A stretch of 37,500 nt of DNA from Monocercomonoides exilis (lineage: Eukaryota > Preaxostyla > Oxymonadida > Polymastigidae). This document shows, piece after piece, positions 11,664-21,332 of this stretch (position 1 is its first letter; each line of letters opens with the position of its first letter). Location of the stretch: NCBI GenBank assembly GCA_001643675.2, contig LSRY02000036.1, positions 125,001 to 162,500 of the forward strand. The letters run 5' to 3'. The notes below the pieces were generated by a model. That model was not told the origin of the DNA and did not search any database. It saw only the letters and a list, made by a program, of their open reading frames with translations. Position numbers and translations under genes: made by a program.

Positions 11664-12413
11664 AAGAAGAAGAAGAAGAAGAAGAAGAAGAAGAAGAAGA
11701 AGAAGAAGAAGAAGAAGAAGAAGAAGAAGAAGAAGAAGAAGAAGAAGAAGAAGAAGAAGAAGAAGAAGAATATTAAAAAAAAAGATTGAACCAACAATAA
11801 TATTGAAAGGCACACTTGAACAATGAAAAGAACATATACACAGTGCTTTCGCTGATGATGATGTCTTGATACTCTGTCAGATGCGCAAGTGAAGCAAACA
11901 AGAAAATGGATTCACAAAAAAAGACATAGAAAAATAACAATTTATATTGAAAATCGTGTTTGATAAATTACAAAAGAATACATAAAGAAATCCATTTTTT
12001 TTTAAAAAATACATACATACATACATACATACAAACACACACACACATATATATGTTTAAAAAAAAAAAGAGTGAGAAAGAGAAAGAAAGAAAGAAAGAG
12101 AAGAAAAATATTTTCCGAAACATTCACACACCTTTAAGCTCGGAAAGAGCGAACAATGCCTGGACCGCCCTCAGCCTGATGTCCATTTTAGTAAAAGTCA
12201 GCGCCGTGTTCCAGAGGGACTTCACGAGTGGCTGCATCACATCGATAGAGAGAGCATCCGGATCGAACGGGGATGAAAGCGAATAAGGAGACAGAGACAG
12301 GAGGAAAGCGAGAGAGACGCTGATGATGTCGCGGTGGACGGAAAGGAGATGGATGCTGCTCGTGACATTATCCTGGGGAAGAAGAAAAAAAATGGAGAAG
12401 TTGGGATTGAAAA

Positions 12414-12496
<83 letters not shown>

Positions 12497-13907
12497 AAAA
12501 GCAGACAGAGAAAGAGAAAAAAGGAAGAGAAAGAGAAAGAAAAAGCAAATGTATATTTATTAATATAAAGTAAAGTTAATAAAGATATATTTTTGTATTC
12601 TTCAATCCTCCACTGTCATCTCTCCAATAAGCACACATCCTTCTCTGTGCCATCCACATCTGCTGCATTTCTGTCGTATTCGGACAGAAAACAAGCTAAA
12701 AACGAAATCAAATCTAACTCCTCCATTCTTTCTCTCAAATCGATTCTCGGCCTCCTGTTAGCTCTTTTTCCATCTCCATATCCTCCTTTTTCTTTCTCTT
12801 CTTTCTCTTCTTTCTCTTTTCCCTCTTCCTCATTCTTCTTCTTCTTCTCCTCCTCCTCCTTCTCCTTCTCCTTCTCCCCTTTCTTCTCCCCTTTCCTCCT
12901 CTTTTGACACTCCTTCCACTTCGCCACACTCAAGTTCTCCACCACACCCATCACATACTGCTCCACCATAGTTAACTCCTTCAGCTTCTGCTTCTTCTGT
13001 TCTGAATTGTCCTCTACGCCATCCACATAAGACAGCTCAGCTGCCGTGCTCATGAAAGCTTGCTTAACCCTCTCCAAAAAGCGCAGCTCCTTCGCATCTG
13101 CTTTTGCCTTTGTACAGTTTTCTTCTGCTTCCTCTTCTCCTTTTCGCTCAGCTTTCTCACCTTCTGCACTTTCTTTCTGTGTGCTCCCTTCATTTTCCCC
13201 GCAAACAGCTGCTTTCAGCTCGATGCGGAGTTCCTCATCTCCACACAGGACTTCAACCAGATCTTCAGCGGTGACTCGGTCGCTTCCAGTGTAATTTGCA
13301 GCAAAGAGAGACACATTGAACATCACAGCCACAATCACCTGCATGTGCATCACTACATAATCCTGCACTCTTCTCCCGTCGAAGTAGTCGGTCATGTCCA
13401 GCAGCTGCTGCAGAGCATCGGAACACACAATTGCCGGCAGAAATTTGCGGAAATGGCACAAGTTGCACATCAGCTTCTCGGCTTCTAGCGCGCACAGCGG
13501 ATGTTCGATTGAAAGGCCTTTGGATATCACACGCAAAATATCAGACGCAGAGAATTCAGGAACTTCGGTGAGATTTGTGCTGACGTGCTTGACTATTTCG
13601 TGAAGCAAAGAATATTGCTCGCCTGAAGAAATATCATTTGACCTACAAAAAAAAAGAAAAAAAATTCATGTTTAAATTGAAAAATTATCAAAAAAATATT
13701 CTTGAAAGCAAAAACAATGTGATGAAGGTCAAACAATAAGCGAGAAATATAATGTTCAACGTCCTGAGCTGGGGTGGATGCATGCTGCGATTTAATCTAA
13801 ATGAAAAATAAATTTTTTGAATGAAGCAATTTTGTTCAAACCGCATTAATAGCAAGAAGATTTGCACAGGCAGAATCTAAACTTGCATTACTCTTTAAGG
13901 GAACCAT
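9162..13907 (-). CDS. Seven-exon armadillo/HEAT-like repeat protein, 1192 aa
   Basis: Exons on the minus strand, all joined in phase at GT-AG sites: 13907-13842, 13796-13735, 13642-12637, 12372-12132, 11873-11840, 11521-9618 and 9427-9162. The start is the ATG at 13907 and the stop is TGA at 9164-9162. The joined frame is 1193 codons. Donors are GTTTGA, GTTTGA, GTGTGC, GTGTGT, GTATAT and GTGTGT. The protein is mostly amphipathic helices typical of ARM/HEAT solenoids (for example MDIRLRAVQALFALSEL, PEIRLYAINIFFNCLL and the C-terminal DTSVLIYTMRALYLSLL). Highly charged Lys/Glu tracts, a Gln/Ser homopolymer and a poly-Glu stretch interrupt these helices. A hydrophobic segment (VVAKVVCFVLIVFVNVF) is more likely a buried helix than a membrane anchor. 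No specific family is recognised. A scaffold or adaptor role is inference from the fold. Exon 5 is only 34 bases and is placed by phase alone. Confidence 0.8.
11633..11770. repeat. (AAG)n microsatellite inside intron 5
   Basis: A near-perfect AAG trinucleotide tract of about 46 units. It lies within intron 5 (11522-11839) of the armadillo-like gene and reads as a CTT pyrimidine tract in the transcript. Poly-Arg and poly-Leu frames across it are artefacts. Confidence 0.97.
12009..12055. repeat. (CATA)n/(CA)n/(TA)n compound microsatellite in intron 4
   Basis: Six or so ACAT units run into ACAC and ATAT repeats. They lie inside intron 4 (11874-12131) of the armadillo-like gene, and a GAAA-rich run follows at 12076-12105. 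Confidence 0.9.
12411..12497. repeat. (AAAT)n tetranucleotide microsatellite in intron 3
   Basis: About 21 copies of AAAT, within intron 3 (12373-12636) of the armadillo-like gene, upstream of the TTCTTCCCCAG acceptor in the sense of the transcript. Confidence 0.97.
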
Positions 13908-14497
13908 TTTCCTATGAAGAGTATATACGATAATTTCTATGTCGTTCTAAAAAAAATGTGTTCACAAAAATGAAAAAATAATAAATTGACAGTTCACGTA
14001 TCATACAATATATGGATGTGAAGGATGTTTTTTCAACACTCTTATGCAGTTTGGGATAATTTTTGTTTGTGCTAAAGTTGTAAAATCTTCCATTTCTATT
14101 GAAAAAAGCGAAAGCTTTTGCAAAATTAGGTGATGCAAAGATTTTGACAACCTTCAATTATCAAGTCTCTAAGTTGTTTTATTCGAATTCCTGATGCATT
14201 GTCTTTTGGATTTATAATATCTATTTCAAACTGCATCCATTGTAATGGCTGAAGAAAAATTATTTCAATGTCATTATAAAAAAACAATTTTCTCATCATA
14301 CAGAAATCCCGTACTGATGTTTCCCAGAGGGCTTTATATTTGCATCTTTAACCATCTAATTACACTCAAATTTCTCAAAAGATAAAAATGTTTAAAAAAA
14401 GTTGAAGGGTTTTGATCAAAAAAGGATTATTTCCTTCAAAAAACAAAATTGAAAAATCAATTAAATAAAATTAAAAGTCAAAATAAAACACTAATAA
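13908..14497. other. Upstream region of the armadillo-like gene and 3' flank of the 763-residue gene
   Basis: AT-rich. A minus-strand frame at 14157-13912 (81 codons) has no recognisable motif or splice partner. I see no structured element. Confidence 0.45.
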
Positions 14498-16789
14498 TTA
14501 ATAAAATGGAGAAGGTTGACGTTTTTGAGCTTGAACGTTACTTTGCCTTGAAGTTGAAGAATGTAGTGTTGAAGAGTTTGCCAACCTAGAAGACATTGGG
14601 GAAGACTCATAAAAGGATGAAGGGGAATCGAGAGAAATGGTGACGTGAGGAACTGCCGAGGGCTGTTTCTGGGGCAGTTTGTATCTCCGCCGCTTGAGTA
14701 TGTGTGGCTGAGGAGAGAAGTCAAGGGTGATGTGGATTGGCGATGGAGGCGGTGAAATGTCTGAAGGCTCATCAGCTTCAGAGGGCAAAGGAGCTGTCTG
14801 TGAAGGCAGTGATGCTTGCTTATACTCTACTGGCACTGGCTGCTGATCTCTTTGCTGAAGCAGCTCATGGTCGGCTTCATTGGAATGGAGAATTGCATGT
14901 TCTATAAAAGAAGCAGGAAGAGCTTGAGAAGTTGAAGAAGATGAAGAGGATGAAGAAGAAGAAAAAGATGATGATATTGGAGCATTTTGTTTTTCTTTGA
15001 AATCTCTTTCACTGACTCCAATCTCCTTTGAATTACTTGGCTGTGGATGCAATTCATTCTTAGCTGTTTGAGTGTTGCTTTTCTTTGTCTTAGACGAATG
15101 CTCTGAGTGTTTTCGATGCTTTGGATGCTTCTCCTTACTGCTTCTTTTGTGTCTCGTTTTTTCTGCTTTTTTCGATGATTTTTTGTTGCTATCTGCATCT
15201 TTCGTATCTTCTGCATCAGCTGGATCAACTGCGTCCGCTGCCTCAGAAGCATCTTTCGCTTCTGTCTGCTCAGCAGCTTCCACAACTCCATGTTTAGCAT
15301 CTCCCCTTTTCTTTCCCTTTGTCTCATTTTCATCAAGCAACTTGTCTTTTACACGCTCACACTCACAACCATCTTCATTATCCATTTCTTTCTTTCCTTC
15401 TATCGGCTTTTGCTCTTTTTCTGTGATTGTGGTAGCAGATGTTGAATACGATTCCTCTTGCACCAAAGGAACGGGCACAGATTCAATCTCTTCATTTTCC
15501 TGCCCATCGCATTGAACATTCAATGGTGTTGGTCTTTCAACATCTCCTTCTTCTCCTCCCTTTTCTTCTCCCCTTTCTTCTCCCCTTTCTTCTCCTCCTT
15601 CTTCTCCTTCTCCTTTCCTTTCTCCCTTTTCATTGCAAGCATCATTCCGTGTTGATGCAGTTATATCCTGCATAATTTCTCCCTCTATTTTGCTTTCATT
15701 TTTGACTTTTGCGTTCAGATCTTTCATCTTCGCCTGCTCCAAAGTGCTTGTAATTTCAAACTTTCTCAGAATCGACTGCAGAGAAGCCGACCAATCAATC
15801 CGCTCCTCAGCAGGCTTTTCTGAGTCCATAGCAAGCGAGGCGTAAAAGTCAGATTGCTCTTCTTCCGGAGAATTGAGGCCGGTGAAAGATAACTGAGATG
15901 TTGCAAGAAAGCTTGGCACTTCACTGGAATGGGAATAAGACAGACTCGAACCTGATGTCTGCTGCTTTGAAGAGGACCCAAATGTGCTTGAATACAAGCT
16001 TTGATGAGACGATACTGTTGATAGAAGAAATGACGAATTGTCGTCTGCGCAGCGATGAAACTCACTTGTCAAATCAGAATCACATTTTGGATTTGAAATT
16101 AAATTCGAAGAGTTTACCAGAGAAGAACTTGGATGATCCGTTTGAATCTTTTCTGGAACTTGCAAAGAGTTAAATTGTTTGTTGTAACAGCATGATGAAG
16201 GCTCATTTGAAATATTCGCTTGAAATTTTCTTGCTGGTGGATGTGAAAAATCATTAATGTACATTGAACCTGCGCCAAATTGATTATGCAACGAAGAAGA
16301 TGTTGCTTTAGGCATAGAATCTGACATATAATTTACGTTACTTTGTTTTGGTCTGCGTGCGGCAGCAGGAGAAATTTCTTCAAGAAGTTTAAGGGTGTGA
16401 GATTGAGAATGAAGACGAAATGGATCTAATTCTTGATGCAAAGCTTTTGAGATAGATGCCGCAAACTCTGAAGAACTTGATTTTGACAGATATTCATTTG
16501 ATGTATGGAATGCAGTTGTTGATGCAGCCATTCGAATATGTGCATCATCAACTAATGTTTGTTTCTTTTCTTCCTTCCAACGATTGAATCTATCTGAATT
16601 TGCATGTTGCTGTTCCAACTTTTTCATTCGTTCTTTTTCAGCATCGTGAACTTGTAGTTTTCTTTGAAGAGAGTTCGAAAAAAACATATCAAATTTATTA
16701 GATGGATTTGCATAAAGAGTCGGCTGTTGCAATTTGCCCTGATTGCAAAAAGGTGGAGAAGGAGAACTTTCACATATTGGCAAATTCAT
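14498..16789 (-). CDS. Low-complexity charged/serine-rich protein, 763 aa
   Basis: A single exon from the ATG at 16789 to TAA. No known catalytic domain is visible. Residues about 35-75 form a charged helix (QRKLQVHDAEKERMKK, then RFNRWKEEKK) that may be a short coiled coil. The next 250 residues are Ser/Asn-rich and probably disordered. Around 385-430 there are Gly/Glu/Arg tandem units (GEERGEERGEEKGGEE). An Ala/Asp stretch follows, then a Lys/His/Ser-rich basic block (HKRSSKEKHPKHRKHSEHSS), a poly-Ser run, and a Pro/Ser-rich tail with short hydrophobic patches (ITLDFSPQPH, VTISLDSPSSF). The basic block could be a nuclear or nucleic-acid-binding region. That is inference. The start codon lies 104 bases from that of the methyltransferase on the other strand. 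Confidence 0.75.
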   Translation of the reverse strand: MNLPICESSPSPPFCNQGKLQQPTLYANPSNKFDMFFSNSLQRKLQVHDAEKERMKKLEQQHANSDRFNRWKEEKKQTLVDDAHIRMAASTTAFHTSNEYLSKSSSSEFAASISKALHQELDPFRLHSQSHTLKLLEEISPAAARRPKQSNVNYMSDSMPKATSSSLHNQFGAGSMYINDFSHPPARKFQANISNEPSSCCYNKQFNSLQVPEKIQTDHPSSSLVNSSNLISNPKCDSDLTSEFHRCADDNSSFLLSTVSSHQSLYSSTFGSSSKQQTSGSSLSYSHSSEVPSFLATSQLSFTGLNSPEEEQSDFYASLAMDSEKPAEERIDWSASLQSILRKFEITSTLEQAKMKDLNAKVKNESKIEGEIMQDITASTRNDACNEKGERKGEGEEGGEERGEERGEEKGGEEGDVERPTPLNVQCDGQENEEIESVPVPLVQEESYSTSATTITEKEQKPIEGKKEMDNEDGCECERVKDKLLDENETKGKKRGDAKHGVVEAAEQTEAKDASEAADAVDPADAEDTKDADSNKKSSKKAEKTRHKRSSKEKHPKHRKHSEHSSKTKKSNTQTAKNELHPQPSNSKEIGVSERDFKEKQNAPISSSFSSSSSSSSSSTSQALPASFIEHAILHSNEADHELLQQRDQQPVPVEYKQASLPSQTAPLPSEADEPSDISPPPSPIHITLDFSPQPHILKRRRYKLPQKQPSAVPHVTISLDSPSSFYESSPMSSRLANSSTLHSSTSRQSNVQAQKRQPSPFY

Positions 16790-16893
16790 GATGGTCGTAC
16801 TCCCTCAAGAAACGTAAATAACAGATATACAAAGAGAAAAAAATTGGATCAAATTTTAATATGGCCAAGTGATCATTACAAATCAATTCATAA
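16790..16893. promoter_or_regulatory. Compact divergent promoter region
   Basis: Only 104 bases separate the start codons of the minus-strand 763-residue gene (16789) and the plus-strand methyltransferase gene (16894), so both promoters and both 5' untranslated regions must fit here. No recognisable core motif was found. Confidence 0.5.
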
Positions 16894-18099
16894 ATGATAT
16901 CTGATGGAGAAAAGAAACTCAAAACCAATGAAATCTTGCTCAACGAAATAATAAAAGATTATAACCAGAAGAATATTTCTGGTGCCATTGAAAAATTGAA
17001 AAAAAATGAATATAACACTGATTTTTCATCTTCAGATGATTCTACTGATGTTTTGCTTAAATCTATCCTAATCTACCTTTTGAATAAGTTATCAGTACAA
17101 CACGCTCATCTTTACGATGATGATAAGCCATTTCAGTTGTTTATTCAGGGGTTTGATTTCACAATTGGCAAATATTATTTTCATCTGCTTTGAAAATTTA
17201 TAAACTTAAATGAAGGGGAGGAAACGTTCTTTTGTATGAAAATGTTATCTCTTTCATTGCATCAAAATGGAAACAAATGATAAATGGTTTTTTTGGCTTA
17301 ATTGCTTATTCACTAATTTAAATACTGTTTTTAAAAATTAGATTTCCCTGAAGATCAACTTTCAGTTGCTGATATTGGAACAGGGTCAGGCGAGGTTATA
17401 TTTCCTGCGATCGAAAAAGTTGGATGCCCAATTGAAATAACTACAGTTGAGCCATCTTTGGCATTTCATTCAAAACTCGTTTCAACGTTTGAGCAATTGA
17501 AGTCTCAATCAAAGATTGCTGATGTTCATTGCTTCAACAATAAGGCGCAGAATCTTTGGGAAGAAAAGTCATTGCTCAAAGATATATCAGAAAAGAAATT
17601 TGATATTATACAAGCTACTTTTTCGATACAGAATTTATCGAAAGCTGAAGATAGGAAATCATTTTTCCTTTGGGCCAAACAGCATCTGAACACGAAAGCG
17701 CAACTGTCTTTGTCTTCTGCATCACCTTCTGCTCCTCAAAAAACAGGCCAGCTGATTGTGATCGAATTCGATGTTCCAGAAAGCGGCTCAAATCAGCTCC
17801 CTCTTTGCAGAAGTGATAGAGTGAACTTTTTCAGAGAGGCATACGAAAAAGGAATTGGAGAATACAGAAACACGCCTGCATTCATGCCTGTAACTCAAGG
17901 ATTCCTCATACCTGTCCTTTTATCCAAATTTGATGAGGACATTTTAAAGGACAGCATTGAAACGGAAAGTACTTCTATTGAGCAGTCAAAAGAAAAATGG
18001 GCACAAGAAATGAGAGAAGCAGGATTTTCACGTGTGGAAACTTGCTATCTTGCTCCGTTTTGGTGGTCGAACTGTGTTGCGATTATTGGAACTGTTTGA
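16894..18099 (+). CDS. Class I SAM-dependent methyltransferase, three exons
   Basis: Exons 16894-17150, 17216-17286 and 17342-18099 join in phase (phases 2 and 1) to 362 codons, ending in TGA. Donors are GTTTGATTT and GTTTTTTTGG; acceptors are ATGAAG and AATTAG. The 71-base middle exon is required: joining exons 1 and 3 directly breaks the frame. The Rossmann methyltransferase core is clear. Motif I is VADIGTGSGE at the start of exon 3. Next come an acidic end of strand 2 (TTVEPS), a motif IV region (FDIIQATFSIQNL), a strand 5 GQLIVIEFDVPES, and a C-terminal AGFSRVETCYLAPFWW. The N-terminal 110 residues are helical and probably form a substrate lid. The substrate cannot be told from the sequence. 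A small-molecule methyltransferase is more likely than an RNA or protein one, but this is inference. Confidence 0.8.
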
Positions 18100-18412
18100 T
18101 TTTGTTAAATAAAAAGAGATTTTTTTGTTTGCGGAATATTTTTTTCTAAATTGCAATTTGAACATTTATATTCACCAAACTTTCTTCGCTTTTTATTTTT
18201 AAATTCAAAGTCATCAAAAGAATAAAGAAGAATAAATAGCTAACTTTTTGAATGAATAAAGAGTAGTTTGCATGTTTGTTTTCGAATATAAAAAAAGATC
18301 ATCTGTATGAAAAGTTATTTTACAGTTGAATGTGAAAGTTATGAACGTGAATTGCAAAAACTCATCTCTCCAAAAATATGATAAAATAAAAAAACAATAG
18401 ATATGGTTCAAA

Positions 18413-19045
18413 TTAACTGGTAGGTGCTCCAACAGTGCACTTGTCTGAAAAAAAAAATTAAATGTAAGAATTCGTTTTAAATTTCTTTGTAAAAAATAAA
18501 AATCAACAAACTTGATGATCCTTTGGTTGCAAGAATAAGTCCAACGATGACACCATACAATGCAAGAGCTTCTCCGAAAATAAGAATCAAAAGCATCCCA
18601 ACAAACAATTTTGGCTGTCTTGCATTTGCTCTAACTCCTGCATCACCAACAATACCGATGGTGATCCCAGCAGCAAGAGAACTGAACCCAACGCAAAGCC
18701 CTCCAGCAAGATGAGCAAATGAGTTGTAAAGAGGGTACTCGTTTGTAATACCCATTCCAATAATAATTGCCACAATCAAACCGTAAATACCAAGAATACC
18801 TTTCAAAAAGAAATCGTGAAATACGAGAAAAGTATCTTTATAAAACGTATACCTGCCATAATTGTTGGAATTGTTGATTTGACGATGAGCTGAGGATGCA
18901 TAACGCCCATCACGCAAACACCAACACCAGCTTTAGCTGTACCATAGCACGATCCGAAGTTTGCAAAAATTAATGAAGAAGCAGCTCCCATAAATCCAAA
19001 GAATGTGGTCCAAGATGGGCAAATTTCTGAAACAACAATACTCAT
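18413..19045 (-). CDS. V-type H+-ATPase 16-kDa proteolipid subunit c
   Basis: Exons 19045-18853, 18799-18512 and 18444-18413 join in phase to 171 codons ending in TAA (170 residues). Donors are GTATAC and GTTTGT; acceptors are GAAAG and TTTCAG. The protein forms the proton-carrying ring of the membrane V0 sector, which acidifies endomembrane compartments. Four hydrophobic helices are visible, at about 12-33, 55-80, 93-116 and 130-155. The N-terminal half has the glycine-rich [15 protein letters not shown] segment, and the loop has [18 protein letters not shown]. The essential proton-binding glutamate is E141, in [13 protein letters not shown]. Length is slightly above the usual 155-165 residues because exon 3 adds a ten-residue polar tail. 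Without the second intron the frame would run on into FIFYKEI, which is intron read-through. This gene is a firm anchor for the intron rules used elsewhere. Confidence 0.97.
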
Positions 19046-19399
19046 TGATAATCTAAAAGAATCTGTTGATCAAATCCCAAATGTCGATAATTTTCTGAAA
19101 AATTTCTTGAAAATTTATTTTTTATCCAAGAATAGTGAAAAAAATAAAAAAATGTCTCAATTGATCGATTCAAATTCGATTTGTGAAAAAAACTTTTCAT
19201 TTAAAACATTATTCTGAATCTCAAACAAAAACACAAAATCAAATTCTTATAAAAATTGTTTAGGTTAAAAGATCAGTGAGAAATTTTTGAAGATCTGGAT
19301 TTATGAGCAGTTATGTTGATGAAATCAATAGTTTACAATTTGCATTTTATACGATTGACTTGTTTTAAATTTTTGTGAGCTCTTATCTCAAGAATTCAA
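19046..19399. promoter_or_regulatory. Divergent intergenic region, V-ATPase c / 436-residue gene
   Basis: 354 AT-rich bases between two outward-facing start codons. It should hold both promoters. No defined motif recognised. Short plus-strand frames here have no coding character. Confidence 0.45.
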
Positions 19400-20710
19400 A
19401 TGCAGGATGTTCATTTATCCACAATAAGCACGGAAATTCTTGGGTTGATTTCAACGAAACACACATTTTATTCGCTGAAAGAGTTAATTTCTTCAGTGTT
19501 TTGTTTGAATGTTCGTGAGCTGTTGCAATCACAAAACGAAAATAGTCTTCAATATCATTTGTATGAATTAATTCGGCAATTTTCTTTTAGAGGTTCGGCA
19601 AATGAATTGGAGAAGGATGAAAATGAATTGCATGATGAAGGATTACAGTTAGAGATGAATTTTATATTAGTGAAAAAAATCATGCAGCCTCGAACAAATG
19701 GAAATGCAATTTATCATTCAGCAATGACTGCATTCCTCGCGTTACACAAGCACAGAAAAATAAATGAACTTCCCATTTCATTTGTTCAAGATTTTATGAG
19801 CTTGGTTTTGAAGCATCCATTGGACGGAAAGAATGATTTAGTTAAAGTTGAGCAATCTTTGTTTTCTTTATGGTGCACTCTTAGAATGAACGTGAATGAA
19901 ATTGAAGGAGCAAAATGGCATAAAGAAATTGAATTATATGCATCAAAGATGAAAAAGAAGCATAATATTGCAGACGACTGTTTATTAATAACAGTTGAGA
20001 TGCTAATTTTATTGTTGTCCATTGATTCAAGCTCAACAAGCATAATTACTATCTTTGAAAAATACGAATGCCCACAAGTATTTGCTCGAGCATTAGCCAT
20101 TCTTAGAGAAAAGATAGAAACTTTTTCTGACATTTTGCCAGATGAGAAGAGCATTGAAACCTTCGATGAAGCGACCATTCATCAACTATTTAGAGATATG
20201 ACCGAATTACAGCTTCTGACGCAACTCAGATTTATGATAATACGTGGATTGATGGAGATAACGTGGTACTTGACTGTTGTTCGATCAAAGACGATATCAG
20301 AGATGCAACTGCTTAGAGAGATTGTGAAATGTGGTTGTGGAGGCAGTATGCTTGATTTGACAACATCAGACTCAATGAGTGTCTTGCTTTTAGGCCGTTG
20401 GATTAAAGATGTACAGTGGAAAGAGTTTCGATTGCTTCAGGATGCGGGAGCTGTCGAGTGTGCGGCCATACGTCTGCACAAGAACAGGCTATACAAATAT
20501 GCCGAAGAATTGTATTGGACTCTTCCAATAATTGAAAACGTAATTGACAGATCCAAAAACCTAAGCAAAACTCATGCCGTGCGAAGACAAGTGCGAGATT
20601 GCTTGGAAGAGGAGGGAACTGGTGATATTCTTGACGCTCATAAATATTGCATCCTTTTTGAAGTTGCTAATAAGGTTCAAAAATTGCACATAAAATTGCA
20701 ACTGTTCTAA
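19400..20710 (+). CDS. Helical-repeat (ARM/HEAT-like) protein, 436 aa, function unknown
   Basis: A single exon from the ATG at 19400 to TAA. The whole protein is amphipathic helix with a Leu/Ile periodicity typical of an alpha solenoid, for example FVQDFMSLVLKHPL, DCLLITVEMLILLLS and QLRFMIIRGLMEITWYL. The C-terminal part (MSVLLLGRWIKDVQWKEFRL and then AVECAAIRLHKNRLYKYAEEL) resembles the end of an armadillo-type fold. There are no catalytic motifs, signal peptide or membrane segments. An upstream exon cannot be excluded, because an AG just precedes the ATG. A structural or adaptor role is inferred only from the fold. Confidence 0.75.
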   Translation: MQDVHLSTISTEILGLISTKHTFYSLKELISSVFCLNVRELLQSQNENSLQYHLYELIRQFSFRGSANELEKDENELHDEGLQLEMNFILVKKIMQPRTNGNAIYHSAMTAFLALHKHRKINELPISFVQDFMSLVLKHPLDGKNDLVKVEQSLFSLWCTLRMNVNEIEGAKWHKEIELYASKMKKKHNIADDCLLITVEMLILLLSIDSSSTSIITIFEKYECPQVFARALAILREKIETFSDILPDEKSIETFDEATIHQLFRDMTELQLLTQLRFMIIRGLMEITWYLTVVRSKTISEMQLLREIVKCGCGGSMLDLTTSDSMSVLLLGRWIKDVQWKEFRLLQDAGAVECAAIRLHKNRLYKYAEELYWTLPIIENVIDRSKNLSKTHAVRRQVRDCLEEEGTGDILDAHKYCILFEVANKVQKLHIKLQLF

Positions 20711-21332
20711 TTATTTGTTCAATTTATTTTGGAAAAAACATGAATGTTGTTTATTTATTTTTCTTTAACAAAATCTGAAGATAAAGCCAAAACTGAAATG
20801 AAAAAGTGTTCGTAAACCTGACCCAAAAATGATTTTAAAAAAGATACAGCTTGTCCTTATAAATACAATTTTAAAAAAAAAATAGATATTAAATGAAAGA
20901 TTCAGGAAGAATTGAAATTTCTTAAGAAATAATTAGCGTTATTTTCATTCATCGTAAATATCAAAAATTTAAAAACAAAATTAAGAACATTTTCAAATAC
21001 CTTTGAAACTTGGGCTTAGCCGGGAGAATAGAAAATTCATTGGGCTGCAAAAGGAAAAGACAAACATATTTCAATCAACGCTTCAATTTGAATCAATTTT
21101 ACAGTGCTTCAATAGGATGAATCATTTATCGGAACACTTTTAATTAATTGAGACCTGGTTTTTCTGGCTCACAAGAGCACATTCAAAAATAAAAACAAAT
21201 TAAAATTGGAAAGTTTCTGCATATATATATATATATTAAGTACTCTTTTGACCAGAAAATTAAGGAATCAATTTATTTAAAGAGATCCTATTAATTCCTT
21301 TCACTATATCTTATTCTATTCATATCCATTAT
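20711..21332. other. AT-rich intergenic DNA
   Basis: This is the 3' flank of the 436-residue gene and of the repeat-gene relic on the other strand. It includes a TA dinucleotide tract at 21221-21236. No gene seen. Confidence 0.5.

Noticed and set aside
11394-11826. Poly-Leu, poly-Phe and poly-Arg proteins
   Set aside because: They are produced by the AAG microsatellite inside an intron of the armadillo-like gene.
14902-15845. Several open frames on both strands within the 763-residue gene
   Set aside because: These are overlaps caused by Glu/Lys/Ser-rich low complexity; the 763-codon frame covers them all.
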